This document shows positions 43,801-53,650 of a stretch of 64,000 nt of DNA, one piece after another (the first letter of the stretch is position 1; the number at the start of each line of letters is the position of its first letter). The DNA comes from Pseudomonas sp. PDM14. GTDB lineage: Bacteria; Pseudomonadota; Gammaproteobacteria; Pseudomonadales; Pseudomonadaceae. The notes below the pieces were generated by a model. The model worked only from the letters and a program-made list of their open reading frames with translations. It was not told the DNA's origin and did not search any database. The stretch lies in the NCBI RefSeq assembly GCF_014851905.1, contig NZ_JACVAQ010000002.1, positions 930,001-994,000 of the forward strand. Reading direction: 5' to 3'. Both the position numbers and the translations under genes were made by a program.

Positions 43801-45201
43801 TCAGGCAGCCGGTTCGCCCGCCACCGGGGCGAGGTTCTTCGGCGACAGCTTGAACACGTGGTACAGCACCACCAGCAGGGCGAGGAACGCCGGGCCCACG
43901 TAGAGGGCGATGCGGGTATCCGGGAAGTACGCCATCAGCCCGACCACCAGCACCAGGAAGGCCATCGCCAGGTACGAGCTGAGCGGGAACAGCCACATGC
44001 GGAAGGTCAGCTTGTCGCGCTGCGCCGGGGTCAGGCTGCGGCGGAACTTGAGTTGCGCCAGCAGGATCATCGCCCAGGTCCAGATCGCGCCGAAGGTGGC
44101 GATCGAGGTCACCCAGACGAACACCTGCTCCGGTACCAGGTAGTTGAGCAGCACGCCGAACAACAGCGCCACGCCGGAAACCAGCAAGGCGCGACGCGGC
44201 ACGCCGTTGGAGGTGACGGCGAAGGCACGCGGCGCCTGGCCTTGCTGCGCCAGGCTGTAGAGCATGCGCCCGGTGCTGAAGATGCCACCGTTGCAGGAGC
44301 TCAGCGCGGCGGTGATGACCACGAAGTTGATGATGCCGGCGGCGGTCTTGATGCCCATCGCCTCGAAGGTCATCACGAACGGGCTGCCCTGGGTGCCGAT
44401 CTCGTTCCACGGGTAGATCGACATGATCACGAACAGCGCGCCGACGTAGAACAGCAGGATGCGCCAGAACACCGAGTTGATCGCCTGCGGAATGGTCTTC
44501 TGCGGGTTCTTCGCTTCACCGGCGGTGAGGCCGATCATCTCCACGCCGAGGTAGGCGAACATCACCATCTGCAGCGACATCAGCACGCCCTGGATGCCGT
44601 TGGGCATGAAGCCACCGTGGCTCCACAGGTTGCCAATACCGGTGGCGACGCCGTCGTTGCCGAAGCCGAACATGATCATCCCGGCACCGGCGACGACCAT
44701 GGCGATGATGGTGACGATCTTGATCAGGGCGAACCAGAACTCGAACTCGCCGAAGGCACGCACGGCAATCAGGTTGACCGAGCCCATGCTGATCAGCGCA
44801 GCCAGCGCCCAGATCCAGCGCGGCACGTCGGGGAACCAGATCTGCATGTAGATGGCCACGGCGGTGATTTCCGCCACGCAGGTCACCAGCCAGAGGAACC
44901 AGTAGTTCCAGCCGGTGAGGAAGCCCGCCAGCGGGCCGAGGTAGTCCTGGGCGTAGCGGCTGAAGGAGCCGGCGACCGGGTTGTGCACGGCCATTTCGCC
45001 GAGCGCGCGCATGATCACCAGGATGGCCAGGCCACCGATGATGTAGGACAGCATGATGGCCGGGCCGGCCATCTGGATGGCTTTGGCCGAGCCGAGAAAC
45101 AGACCGACGCCGATGCAGGCGCCTAGCGCCATCAGGCGGATGTGCCGCTCACCGAGATCGCGGTGCAGCGTTTCATGCTGGGGTTGGTTACCGACAGACA
45201 T
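43801..45201 (-). CDS. proY: ProY-like amino acid permease
   Basis: A 466-residue amino acid/polyamine (APC) transporter with about 12 membrane helices. The start region LGERHIRLMALGACIGVGLFLGSAKAIQMAGPA contains the substrate-binding GACIGVGLF loop. The sequences IIGGLAILVIMRALGEMAVHNP and SFSRYAQDYLGPLAGFLTGWNY run closely parallel to E. coli ProY, a cryptic proline-specific permease. Specificity for proline is by resemblance; another amino acid is possible. The ATG at 45201 has GAGG upstream. P. aeruginosa has the same pairing of a permease with a large PBP-like gene nearby. Confidence 0.8.
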   Translation of the reverse strand: MSVGNQPQHETLHRDLGERHIRLMALGACIGVGLFLGSAKAIQMAGPAIMLSYIIGGLAILVIMRALGEMAVHNPVAGSFSRYAQDYLGPLAGFLTGWNYWFLWLVTCVAEITAVAIYMQIWFPDVPRWIWALAALISMGSVNLIAVRAFGEFEFWFALIKIVTIIAMVVAGAGMIMFGFGNDGVATGIGNLWSHGGFMPNGIQGVLMSLQMVMFAYLGVEMIGLTAGEAKNPQKTIPQAINSVFWRILLFYVGALFVIMSIYPWNEIGTQGSPFVMTFEAMGIKTAAGIINFVVITAALSSCNGGIFSTGRMLYSLAQQGQAPRAFAVTSNGVPRRALLVSGVALLFGVLLNYLVPEQVFVWVTSIATFGAIWTWAMILLAQLKFRRSLTPAQRDKLTFRMWLFPLSSYLAMAFLVLVVGLMAYFPDTRIALYVGPAFLALLVVLYHVFKLSPKNLAPVAGEPAA

Positions 45202-45554
45202 GCAGCGATACCTCATTTTGTATTTATTGGGAGGATTCGGCCGCAAGCGCGGAAAAACGCGGCGGATAGCCACGTGAACCGGACTCTGCTGCTCGCCCCG
45301 ATGGGGGCCGGACAGCCAGGCTGAAGTCGTTGGGACCGAGATCGGCGGCGAGTCTTGCACAAAGATGGGGCAGCGTCATGCCCCGTGCCAGAGCGGTTGC
45401 GTCGGATTTGGCAACCCGCGCGCGGCTTTACCGCGACGCCTGGCCCGGCCGCAGCAACATCTGCTGACATTTGCCCTAAAAACAGAAAAACATCTTAAAT
45501 TTCAGTTATTTGTCAGAAAGGCGACATTCGTCGGCAAGCCGCGTCCACTGTCGA
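45202..45554. other. upstream region of the permease gene
   Basis: A 353-bp gap between two minus-strand genes. It holds the permease promoter by position. An A/T-rich stretch near 45477-45515 is the only compositional feature. No convincing operator or terminator was seen. Confidence 0.45.
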
Positions 45555-46232
45555 TCAACCTGCGGCACGCATCACCAGCAACAACGAACGCGGCATACCC
45601 TGCGCATCGCTCGGCTCACGCAACGAACACAGGCTGAAACCAGCGGCGCGCAGCACCTCCAGCCAGGACTGCAGGGTGCGGAAATACCAGGGCATCGGCG
45701 CGGCGAAGCCGTCACCGAAACCGGCGAAGGTCTCCAGCCGCCAGCCATCGCGGTAGCCCTGCTCACCGCTGGCCGTCCAGGGGTGAACGGTCTGGATCAG
45801 CAGGTGTCCGTCGGGCTCGAGCAGGGCGTGCAGTCCCAGCAGCAATGGCAGCAGCGCCTCGTCGAGCAGCGCGAAGTTGGCCACCAGCAGATCGAAACGC
45901 CCCAGCTCGCCGCGCCCGGCGGCCAGGTCGGCGTAGCTGCACACGCGATAGTCCAGTGCCGACACCTGCCGCGCGGCCTCGACCAGCGCCGCACAGGCGT
46001 CTACACCCAGCGTGTCGACGCCCTGCTCGGCCAGCACGCGACACAGCCAACCCTCGCCGCAACCGATGTCCAGCACCCGCCGTGGCGCCCGCTCGGCGAT
46101 GGCCTCGAGCAACGCGGCATCGGTGATCTGCCGGCTGGCGATGCGCCGCTCGCGCACCGCGCGGGTCCAGCCGGCAGCGTTGCACTGCCAGCTGTGCATC
46201 AGCTGGGTCTGGGTGTCGCCGCTCACGGTCAT
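45555..46232 (-). CDS. class I SAM-dependent methyltransferase
   Basis: A 225-residue Rossmann-fold methyltransferase. Motif I is VLDIGCGEGWLCRVL, followed by the acidic end of strand 2 in LGVDACAALVEAA. Later motifs are FDLLVANFALL and LLEPDGHLLIQTVHPW. The C-terminal part (MPWYFRTLQSWLEVLRAAGFSL) resembles ubiquinone/menaquinone-type and small-molecule methyltransferases. The substrate is unknown. The ATG at 46232 gives MTVSGDTQTQLMHSWQ; longer readings upstream run into the start region of the divergent PBP-like gene. Confidence 0.82.
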   Translation of the reverse strand: MTVSGDTQTQLMHSWQCNAAGWTRAVRERRIASRQITDAALLEAIAERAPRRVLDIGCGEGWLCRVLAEQGVDTLGVDACAALVEAARQVSALDYRVCSYADLAAGRGELGRFDLLVANFALLDEALLPLLLGLHALLEPDGHLLIQTVHPWTASGEQGYRDGWRLETFAGFGDGFAAPMPWYFRTLQSWLEVLRAAGFSLCSLREPSDAQGMPRSLLLVMRAAG

Positions 46233-46323
46233 CGTCCCCCGCCGTGGAGAAAAGCCTGCAGCCTCGTGCCTGGCGGCTAAGCTTTCCACAAGAGCAAGCT
46301 TCGCGTGTAGCCAGGCCATCACT

Positions 46324-49300
46324 ATGGGCGCTTTATGGCAGTCAGACACACCGCAGACCGCGCTCCCGGTGAGCGGACCCGCTCCGCTTTCGCCGAAAAC
46401 TCCGTCGTCGCGCCTGCGTACCCGGATCATCGCCTCACTGGCCGTGGTGCTGATCCTTCTGTTGCTCGGCCTGCTGGCCCTGCACGAATTCAACAGCGCC
46501 ACCCTGCAGGCACGCGAGTTCAGCCGCTATGCCGCCACCCTCACCTACCAGGTACAACCCGGCCCGAGTGACGCCATCCACTTCCCCGGCAACGGCCCCT
46601 TCGACAAACGCCTGGGCTATGCCCATCTGCCCTTGCTGCTGGAGCGCCTGCAGCAGCGCAACTACCTGATCCGTCAGCAGGCGCGCTTCTCCCCGGCCCT
46701 GCTCGACTACACCGCGCGCGGCTACTTCGCACCATTCACCGAGAAGCTGCAGAGCGGCCTGAGCATCGGCGACTGCCGCGGCGAGCCGCTGTACCAGTTT
46801 CGCTACCCGCAGCAGCTCTACCCGCGCTTCGACAGCATTCCACCGCTGGTGGTGAGCAGCCTGCTGTTCATCGAGAACCGCCACCTGCTCGACAGCGACC
46901 AGCCGACCGCCAACCCGGCGGTGGACTGGCCACGCTTCGCCAAGGCGGCGCTGTCGCAGGTGGGCAAGAACTTCGCCGTACAGGAACAGTCGGCCGGCGG
47001 CAGCACCCTGGCCACGCAACTGGAGAAGTACCGCCACTCGCCGGATGGCCTGACCCTGTCGGCGATGGAAAAGCTGCGGCAGATGGTCTCCGCCAGCGTG
47101 CGCGCCTACCAGCAGGGGCCGCAGAGCTTTGCCGCGCGCCAGGCCATCGTGCGTGACTACCTCAACAGCGTGCCGCTCTCCGCCGCGCCAGGGCACGGCG
47201 AGGTGCACGGCCTGGCCGACGGCTTGCGCGTCTGGTACGGCGCCGACTTCGCGCAGGTCAACGCCCTCCTCGACCCGCAGCGCACGCCCCGGGCCAGCCT
47301 GGCCGAACGGGGCCGCGCGCTGCGCCAGGTGCTGTCGCTGATGATTGCCCAGCGCCGGCCGTCCTATTACCTCTCCCACAAACAGGGGCGCGAGGAACTG
47401 GCAGCGCTGACCGACAGCCATATCCGCCTGCTCGCCAGCGGTGGCGTGATCGACGCGCAGCTGCGCGAGGCGGCCCTGGCGCAGCACCTGGCGTTCCGCG
47501 ACCTGGAGCAGCAACCGGCAATCCAGCCGGTGCGCAGCAACAAGGGCATCGCCGCTGCCCGCACGCGCTTGTCCAACCTGCTCGACATGCCGCTGTACGA
47601 CCTCGACCGCCTCGACCTCAGCGCCAGCAGCACGCTCAACGCCGACTTGCAGCAGCAGGTCAGCGACTACCTCGCACGCCTGGCCGATCCCGCGTTCGCC
47701 GGGCAGATCGGCCTGTTCGGCGAGCGCCTGCTCTCGCCCGAGAAAACCGCCGAGGTGCGCTACAGCTTCACGCTGTTCGAGCGCACCCCCGATGGCGCCC
47801 GCGTGCGCGTGCAGACCGACAACACCGAGCAGCCGTTCGACATCAACGAAGGCAGCAAGCTGGAGCTGGGCTCCACCGCCAAGCTGCGCGTGCTGACCAC
47901 CTACCTGCAGGTGATCGCCGAGCTGCACCAGCGCTATGCCGGGCAGCGTGCCGAGGAGCTGCGCAAGGTCGAGGCGGCCGAACAGGACCACCTGACCCGC
48001 TGGGTCATCGACCAGTTGCTCGCCACACCGCAGCGCAGCCTCGCCGAACTGCTCGACGCCGCGCTGGAGCGTAAATACTCGGCCAGCCCCTACGAACGCT
48101 TCTTCACCGGCGGCGGGTTGCACAGCTTCAGCAACTTCCGCCGCGAGGACAACGGGCGCATCCCGACCCTGCGCGAGTCACTGCGCGAATCGATCAACCT
48201 GCCCTTCATCCGCCTGCTGCGCGATTTGGTGCGCTACAGCACCTACCACGGCGAGAGCAACAGCGCCGAGCTGCTCAAGGACGATCATCACCCGCAGCGC
48301 GCCGACTACCTGAGCCGCTTCGCCGACCGTAAAGGCACCACCTTCCTCCTGCGCTTCTGGCGCAAGTACCAGGGCAAGAGCGCCCAGGAGCGCCTCGACA
48401 CCTTCCTCGATGGCCTGCGTCATACGCCCACCCGACTGGCCGCGGTGCACCGCTACCTGATGCCGGAAGTCGACGAAGCCACCTTCGCCGCCTTCCTCGA
48501 GGCACACCTGCCGGCGGAAAAACTCAGCGAGAAACGCCTGCAGGCGCTGTACCGCGACTACGGCCCGGGGGCCTGGAGCCTGCCCGACCAGGGCTACATC
48601 GCCCGCGTGCACCCGCTGGAGCTGTGGCTGCTCGGCTACCTGATCGAACACCCGCAGGCGAGCTTCAAGGACGCCGTGGCCGCCAGCGTCGACGAGCGCC
48701 AGGAGGTCTACGGCTGGCTGTTCAAGACCCGCCACAAGAGCGCGCGCGACAGCCGTATCCGCAGCATGCTGGAGGTCGAAGCCTTCCTCGACATCCATCA
48801 GCGCTGGCAGCGCCTGGGCTATCCGTTCGATCACCTGGTGCCGTCGCTGGCCACCGCCATCGGCAGCTCCGGCGACCGCCCGGCCGCGCTCGCCGAACTG
48901 ATCGGCATCATCCAGAACGACGGCATCCGCCAGCCCAGCGTGCGCCTCGACACCCTGCACTTCGCCGCCGGCACGCCCTACGAAACGCTGCTGCAGCAGG
49001 ACACCGAGCGTGGCCAGCGCGTACTGCCGAGCGAAGTCGCCGCGGCGCTGCGTGGTGCCCTGGCGCAGGTGGTCGAAGCAGGCACCGCGCGGCGCCTGCA
49101 CGGCAGCTTCAACCTGGCGGATGGCACGCCGCTGACCGTGGGCGGCAAGACCGGTACCGGCGACAACCGCATCGAGAGCGTCACCCGTGGCGGCCACGTG
49201 CTCAGTTCACGGGCGATGAACCGCACGGCGACCTTCGTCTTCTACCTGGGGCCCAGGCACTTCGGCACGCTGATCGCCTTCGTCCCGGGGCGCGACGCGG

Positions 49301-49425
49301 AGGGGTTCCGCTTCACCTCGGGGCTGCCGGTGCAGGTGCTCAAGGGCATGGCGCCGATTCTCTCACCCTACCTCGAACCTGGTAGCCAGAGCGGCTGCGC
49401 GGCAGCGTCGAGCACAGCGCAGTAG
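46324..49425 (+). CDS. large class A penicillin-binding protein-like glycosyltransferase/transpeptidase
   Basis: A 1033-residue membrane-anchored peptidoglycan synthase relative. One helix lies at about residues 35-57. A GT51 glycosyltransferase domain follows, with LLFIENRHLLD and SAGGSTLATQLEKY in place of the usual EDxxF and GGSTITQQ. The transpeptidase domain has STAK (SxxK) in ELGSTAKLRVLT, SIN (SxN) in RESINLPFIR and KTGTG in VGGKTGTGDN, so it may be active. Unusual are the long stretches between SxN and KTG (about 300 residues), rich in helical sequence. Divergence of the GT51 motifs is marked. The ATG at 46324 was chosen; the frame stays open 104 codons further upstream across the methyltransferase start. 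It is longer than typical PBP1a/1b. Confidence 0.85.
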   Translation: MGALWQSDTPQTALPVSGPAPLSPKTPSSRLRTRIIASLAVVLILLLLGLLALHEFNSATLQAREFSRYAATLTYQVQPGPSDAIHFPGNGPFDKRLGYAHLPLLLERLQQRNYLIRQQARFSPALLDYTARGYFAPFTEKLQSGLSIGDCRGEPLYQFRYPQQLYPRFDSIPPLVVSSLLFIENRHLLDSDQPTANPAVDWPRFAKAALSQVGKNFAVQEQSAGGSTLATQLEKYRHSPDGLTLSAMEKLRQMVSASVRAYQQGPQSFAARQAIVRDYLNSVPLSAAPGHGEVHGLADGLRVWYGADFAQVNALLDPQRTPRASLAERGRALRQVLSLMIAQRRPSYYLSHKQGREELAALTDSHIRLLASGGVIDAQLREAALAQHLAFRDLEQQPAIQPVRSNKGIAAARTRLSNLLDMPLYDLDRLDLSASSTLNADLQQQVSDYLARLADPAFAGQIGLFGERLLSPEKTAEVRYSFTLFERTPDGARVRVQTDNTEQPFDINEGSKLELGSTAKLRVLTTYLQVIAELHQRYAGQRAEELRKVEAAEQDHLTRWVIDQLLATPQRSLAELLDAALERKYSASPYERFFTGGGLHSFSNFRREDNGRIPTLRESLRESINLPFIRLLRDLVRYSTYHGESNSAELLKDDHHPQRADYLSRFADRKGTTFLLRFWRKYQGKSAQERLDTFLDGLRHTPTRLAAVHRYLMPEVDEATFAAFLEAHLPAEKLSEKRLQALYRDYGPGAWSLPDQGYIARVHPLELWLLGYLIEHPQASFKDAVAASVDERQEVYGWLFKTRHKSARDSRIRSMLEVEAFLDIHQRWQRLGYPFDHLVPSLATAIGSSGDRPAALAELIGIIQNDGIRQPSVRLDTLHFAAGTPYETLLQQDTERGQRVLPSEVAAALRGALAQVVEAGTARRLHGSFNLADGTPLTVGGKTGTGDNRIESVTRGGHVLSSRAMNRTATFVFYLGPRHFGTLIAFVPGRDAEGFRFTSGLPVQVLKGMAPILSPYLEPGSQSGCAAASSTAQ

Positions 49426-49448
49426 CGCCGGTTGCCTGGTGTGGCGGA

Positions 49449-49670
49449 TTACTGCCTGGCGCGCATCGCCACGAACAACGCCTCGACCTGCTCGCGCGCC
49501 CAGGGCGTCTTGCGCAGGAAGGTCAGGCTCGAGTTGATGCTCGGGTCATTCTTGAAGCAGCGCACGTCGATACGCGCGGCCAGGCCGTCCCAGCCGTACT
49601 GGGCGACCAGCTCGGTAAGCAGCTTTTCCAGGGTGATGCCATGCAGCGGGTTCTTGGCTTGTTCGGTCAC
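49449..49670 (-). CDS. VF530-family (DUF2132) small DNA-binding-like protein
   Basis: A 73-residue protein with the family pattern [29 protein letters not shown], then [28 protein letters not shown]530 proteins form a small helical fold likened to DNA-binding domains; the biological role is unknown. It is a single short gene convergent with the large PBP-like gene, 23 bases from its stop. Confidence 0.88.
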   Translation of the reverse strand: MTEQAKNPLHGITLEKLLTELVAQYGWDGLAARIDVRCFKNDPSINSSLTFLRKTPWAREQVEALFVAMRARQ

Positions 49671-49738
49671 GACGGGCCTGCGTGTAGGGGTAACGGCGGG
49701 GTCGCCACTTTAACGCAACTTGGCGCGAGCGGCTGCGC

Positions 49739-50266
49739 TCAGCCGAGCAGCGCGTCGAGCAAGGCGCGCCCCTGCGGCCACTCGCCCAGGCCACTGTCGC
49801 CGTTGATGTGTCCGGCGGCGCCGATGCTCTGCCAGCGGCTGCCCCAGCTTTCGGCCAGGGCACGGGTGTACGCCACACTGGCGTAGGGATCGTCGTCGCT
49901 GGCGATCAGCAGGCTGGGGAACGGCAAGGTCGCACGCGGCAACGGCGCAAAGCCCTGCAGGTCCAGTTCAGCAGCCGGGCCGTCAAGATCCGGCGGCGCC
50001 ACCAGCAAGGCGCCGCGCACGCTCAGGCGCGTCTGCTGCGCCCAATGCGCCACCAGCGGGCAACCGAGGCTGTGCGCCACCAGCACGGTATCCGGCCCAC
50101 TCTGCGCCACCGCCTGCTCCAGCTGTGCCACCCACTCGCTGCAACGCGGGTGCAACCAGTCACGCTGCTCGACCCGCCGACAGCGCGGATCGTTCAGCCA
50201 CAGGCTCTGCCAATGACGCGGCCCGGAATCGCCGTAGCCGGGAATGATCAGGTAGGTGGTATGCAT
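49739..50266 (-). CDS. RBBP9/YdeN-type alpha/beta serine hydrolase
   Basis: A 175-residue small hydrolase. Its start HTTYLIIPGYGDSGPRHWQSLW is the family signature. The triad is visible as Ser in VLVAHSLGCPLV, Asp in IASDDDPYAS and His in AAGHINGDSGLG. Substrates of these enzymes are mostly unknown. The ATG at 50266 is preferred to an upstream start 21 codons earlier, which would overlap the preceding gene. It follows that gene by 31 bases and may share its transcript. Confidence 0.85.
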   Translation of the reverse strand: MHTTYLIIPGYGDSGPRHWQSLWLNDPRCRRVEQRDWLHPRCSEWVAQLEQAVAQSGPDTVLVAHSLGCPLVAHWAQQTRLSVRGALLVAPPDLDGPAAELDLQGFAPLPRATLPFPSLLIASDDDPYASVAYTRALAESWGSRWQSIGAAGHINGDSGLGEWPQGRALLDALLG

Positions 50267-50297
50267 GGGAGCCTCGTTCCAGAGCGTTCGCTGCAGG

Positions 50298-50753
50298 TTA
50301 ACCCGCCGTGCTCTGAAAATTGAAGACACGCCAGGCGCCCTGTTCGTCGCGGCGCAGTTCGATACTCAGCGGACAGGGATTCGCCGCACCGTCGTAACGC
50401 ACCGTCACGCTCGGCATGTCCACCTCGCGCCCGGCCAGCCAGCGCCGCAATCGATTGCCCCGCGACTGCGGCGGGTGCGTCCACAGCGCCTGCCAACTGC
50501 CACGGCCACAGAGCTGCCGCGCGCTGATCCGGGCGAAGCTCGCCAGGTCCGCACCGAGCAGGCTGCGCTCGCGCAGCGTCAACGCGTAGGCGCCCTCGAC
50601 GCGCCCCTGCTCCAGCTGCAGGAGAAACGCGTCGGCCACGGCAATGGCCTCCTCGTTGGCAGGTGTTGCCTGCAGCCAGATGCCAATGCCAACGCCGGCG
50701 ACCATTAGCGCCACCGCAACGAGCGCAGCGACTCGCCAACCACGCGGGCTCAC
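50298..50753 (-). CDS. hypothetical membrane-anchored protein
   Basis: A 151-residue protein with one N-terminal hydrophobic helix (about residues 8-27) and a soluble C-terminal domain of mixed alpha/beta appearance (AIAVADAFLLQLEQGRVEGAYALTL...), similar in feel to NTF2-like or DUF4019-type periplasmic domains. Family membership is a guess. It lies just before the RBBP9-like hydrolase gene on the same strand. Confidence 0.65.
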   Translation of the reverse strand: MSPRGWRVAALVAVALMVAGVGIGIWLQATPANEEAIAVADAFLLQLEQGRVEGAYALTLRERSLLGADLASFARISARQLCGRGSWQALWTHPPQSRGNRLRRWLAGREVDMPSVTVRYDGAANPCPLSIELRRDEQGAWRVFNFQSTAG

Positions 50754-50881
50754 GGTTCACCCTGCTCGCACAATAGTCGCGACTGAGAGCAAAACAGCAT
50801 GTGATCCATGAGCATCTCCGCGGTTGACAGTCCACACAGCATGGACTTCAGAAAGGCGATCATCCAAGTCTGCTCAGCAAC

Positions 50882-52009
50882 TCAATCAGCGTGGCGATAG
50901 GGCAACAGGCTGCGTGCCTCGTCGGCGTAGGCGAGGATGCCGGCGGTTTCGTCTTCGAGAAAATCCGCTACCGCACCGCGCAAACCAGAGTGCAGCAGGT
51001 AGTGCCAGGAGCGGGTGATCACCGGTTCGAAGCCACGGATCAGTTTGTGCTCGCCCTGGGCGCCGGCATCGAAGCGACGCAGCCCGTGCGCCAGGGCGTA
51101 GTCCAGGCCCTGATAGAAGCAGGTCTCGAAGTGCAGGCGGTCGAAATCGCCCAGGCAGCCCCAGTAGCGGCCATAGAACGTATCGCCATCGACCAGGCTC
51201 AGGGCCATGGCCACCGGCTGCGCACCCTGACGGGCAATGACCACGCGAACCATCTCGGGCATGCGCTCGGCGAGCAGGCTGAAGAACGCGCGCGTCAGGT
51301 ACGGCGGCCGCCGGCGCACGTGGTAGGTGTTGGCGTAGCAGGCGTAGATGAAATCCCACTGCGCCTCGCTCAGTTCGTGCCCGTTGTACCAGTCGAACGC
51401 GATGCCCTGCCCGGCCACCTGTCCACGTTCCTTGCGCAGTTGTTTGCGCTTGCGCGAGGTCAGCGCGTCGAGGAAATCCTGGAAGTCGCGGTAGTCACGG
51501 TTGAACCAGTGGTACTGGCAGCCGATGCGCGGCAACCAGCCTTCGCGGCCGGCGAGCAGCACATCGGCCTGGGCGTCGGTGAAATTGATGTGCAGGCTGG
51601 ACAGGCCCTCGTCATCCAGGCCCGACGTGAGCACATCGAGCAGCTGCCCGGCAGCCTCCGGACTCCCCAGCAGGCGTGGCCCGGTGACCGGGGAAAACGG
51701 TACCGCACCGAGCAGCTTCGGGTAGTAGGCGATGCCCGCCCGGTGGCAGACGTCGGCCCAGCCCATGTCGAACACGTATTCGCCGTAGGAGTGGCTTTTC
51801 AAATAGGCCGGCAATGCCGCCACCGGCTGCCCCTGCGCATCCAGCCACACGCGATGGGCCGGCTGCCAGCCACTGTGCGCGGCCACGCTACCGCTGTCTT
51901 CGAGGGCGCTCAGAAAGGCGTGGCGCAGGAACGGTTGCGCCGCGGGCAGCAGGGCGTCCCAGGCGGCGGGGGCGAGTTGGTCAAGGCTGGAGAGAACGGT
52001 CATCGGCAT
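50882..52009 (-). CDS. FemAB-like GNAT-superfamily acyltransferase (DUF482/PF04339 type)
   Basis: A 375-residue protein of the 'peptidoglycan recognition/biosynthesis' FemAB-like family with a duplicated GNAT fold. Landmarks are PFLRHAFLSALEDSGSV near the N-terminus, LPAYLKSHSYGEYVFD, TSRKRKQLRKERGQV and the late FYGRYWGCLGDFDRLHFETCFYQGLDYAL with RFDAGAQGEHKLIRGFEP. Relatives transfer an amino acid or acyl group, but the substrate is unknown. Two starts six bases apart (52009 and 52003) are equally possible. Confidence 0.82.
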   Translation of the reverse strand: MPMTVLSSLDQLAPAAWDALLPAAQPFLRHAFLSALEDSGSVAAHSGWQPAHRVWLDAQGQPVAALPAYLKSHSYGEYVFDMGWADVCHRAGIAYYPKLLGAVPFSPVTGPRLLGSPEAAGQLLDVLTSGLDDEGLSSLHINFTDAQADVLLAGREGWLPRIGCQYHWFNRDYRDFQDFLDALTSRKRKQLRKERGQVAGQGIAFDWYNGHELSEAQWDFIYACYANTYHVRRRPPYLTRAFFSLLAERMPEMVRVVIARQGAQPVAMALSLVDGDTFYGRYWGCLGDFDRLHFETCFYQGLDYALAHGLRRFDAGAQGEHKLIRGFEPVITRSWHYLLHSGLRGAVADFLEDETAGILAYADEARSLLPYRHAD

Positions 52010-52213
52010 GCCGCCAGTCTGGCGGTTTGCTTCGCCGAAAAAAAGCGTCGGCGTCTGTTGGATGCTGCGCCTGCGGTCTCGGCGGGCCCAGCATCATCGG
52101 CTCACCTGGACGAGTCACGTGCAAGCTGGTGCGCGCGCCACACCCGGCGGTCAGCACAACGGCGGGCAAAAAAAGAAGCCCGCGGGGCAGCCGGTGATGG
52201 CCATCGCGCAGGC

Positions 52214-52240
52214 AAAAAAAGCCCCGCATGGGCGGGGCTT
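52214..52240 (-). terminator. Rho-independent terminator of the OprP/OprO-like porin gene
   Basis: A stem AGCCCCGC/GCGGGGCT (4-base loop) followed on the minus strand by seven T residues (52214-52220), about 70 bases past the porin stop. Confidence 0.88.
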
Positions 52241-52312
52241 GAGAGGAGCATTACGGATTTACAACATACGCAACCGGTCCACCGCCAAGGCTGTGGACTG
52301 GCTGTCTGGAAC

Positions 52313-53650
52313 TTAGAACGCGTACTGGGCGCGGACTACGAAGCCATCACCACTGTCGTCGCCGGCAGCAACGCTGTTTTGAGCGTTGTCGACCTTGGCC
52401 TTGATGTAGGCACCAGAGATCTTGACGGACTCGTTGGCGTACCAGTTCACGCCCAGGTTATGCACCTTGGCTTCGACGTCGTCGGTCACTGCGATACCGC
52501 CAGCGGTGTCGTCTTCTACGTTCAGGCTGTCGTAGCGGTAGAACACTTCCCAGGCACCGATCTGCTTGTTGCTCGGCTTGAGGGAGTCGAACTTGCCGAG
52601 TTTGTAGCCGCGGGCTTCACCGGTCAGGGTGTAGGCCAGTTGCACGTAGTAGCCATCGGCATCTACGTCGTCATAGCCAGCACGCTCGGAGTCCATGCTG
52701 CGAGATACATATTCGCCCTGTACGGAGAACGGACCAGCAGCCCAGGCCGCTTCCAGACCGAAGGCAGCGTCGTCACCGTAGGCGCCCGAGTTAGCGCCGG
52801 TCACGCTACGGCCACCCAGCAGCAGACGGTTACCGTTGGTGCCGGCATCCTGGCCACCGTCGGTGCTCACGCCACGCATGCCCAGACGGCTGCGGATACG
52901 TGCATCGATAGCGGAGTCGGAGAGGTCACGGTAGGCGTAGTTCAGACCGAAGTGCAGAACGTTGCCAGCCTCGTGCATCGGTGCGAACACACCGCGCAGG
53001 TTGTACTGCTTGACGCTGTCGCCGTCTTCAGTCTGGGTGTCGACAGTGGTGCCGTCCTTGACGGTGATACCGGCAGAACCGTACAGACTGGAGCCTACGG
53101 AGCCGGAAAGCTGGATGCCCAGGCCGCCGTTGTGGCCGTTGGTCCAGTCAACCAGGTCATAGGCAGCGGTACGCTCAGGAGCAGTTACCCACTTGGAGCT
53201 GGTGGCTTTTTCCAGACCGAATTCCGGGTCGAAACGACCAACTTTGATCGCCAGCGGCTTGAAGCCGTTGTAGGTCAGGGACGCTTCGTCGAAGTAACCG
53301 TCGGAGCTGCGCTCGTCGCCACCGGAGTTGTGCGACAGGTCGTAGTTCACCTGGTAAGCCCAGTCAGTGAACATCACACCGCCGACTTCCAGGAAGGCGC
53401 GGCGGAAGTAGCCAGCGTCAGCGGTGTCGCCATTGACGGTGTAGAAGCCGTCGAAGCGGCTGTAGTCGGCCTGCACACGGCCGCCGATCTTGAAGCTGAA
53501 CTCTTTGTCGGTGGTAGCGACTTCCAGACCGCCTTTGGTCTTGATCACGATATCGGCGCCGTCAGTAGTGACAGCACCGGCGAAAGCCTGGGCGGAGATG
53601 GCCAGAGCCAGGGCGCTGGCGGCAAAACCGGCGAAGTGCTTACGGATCAT
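52313..53650 (-). CDS. OprP/OprO-family phosphate- or pyrophosphate-selective porin
   Basis: A 445-residue outer-membrane porin. The signal peptide (about residues 1-24) ends AFAGA. The mature protein carries OprP/OprO landmarks: [80 protein letters not shown] and [17 protein letters not shown]. It ends VRAQYAF, the terminal phenylalanine used by the outer-membrane insertion machinery. These trimers take up inorganic phosphate (OprP) or pyrophosphate/polyphosphate (OprO); the two cannot be told apart with confidence here. A Pho box lies about 105 bases upstream of the start. Confidence 0.9.
   Translation of the reverse strand: MIRKHFAGFAASALALAISAQAFAGAVTTDGADIVIKTKGGLEVATTDKEFSFKIGGRVQADYSRFDGFYTVNGDTADAGYFRRAFLEVGGVMFTDWAYQVNYDLSHNSGGDERSSDGYFDEASLTYNGFKPLAIKVGRFDPEFGLEKATSSKWVTAPERTAAYDLVDWTNGHNGGLGIQLSGSVGSSLYGSAGITVKDGTTVDTQTEDGDSVKQYNLRGVFAPMHEAGNVLHFGLNYAYRDLSDSAIDARIRSRLGMRGVSTDGGQDAGTNGNRLLLGGRSVTGANSGAYGDDAAFGLEAAWAAGPFSVQGEYVSRSMDSERAGYDDVDADGYYVQLAYTLTGEARGYKLGKFDSLKPSNKQIGAWEVFYRYDSLNVEDDTAGGIAVTDDVEAKVHNLGVNWYANESVKISGAYIKAKVDNAQNSVAAGDDSGDGFVVRAQYAF

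Noticed and set aside
42593-44410. A 605-codon open frame on the minus strand across opgC and the permease gene
   Set aside because: It runs through a bidirectional terminator and overlaps two clear membrane protein genes in other frames; the translation is low-complexity.
43789-45126. A 445-codon open frame on the plus strand opposite the permease gene
   Set aside because: It is a His/Glu/Asp-rich mirror of the permease with no family resemblance.
46012-46323. An N-terminal extension of the PBP-like gene by 104 codons
   Set aside because: The extension would overlap the start and coding part of the divergent methyltransferase and has no signal or domain; the ATG at 46324 leads directly to the cytoplasmic tail and membrane helix.
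46435-48123. A 562-codon open frame on the minus strand
   Set aside because: It is antisense to the PBP-like gene, whose STAK, SxN and KTG motifs show which strand codes.
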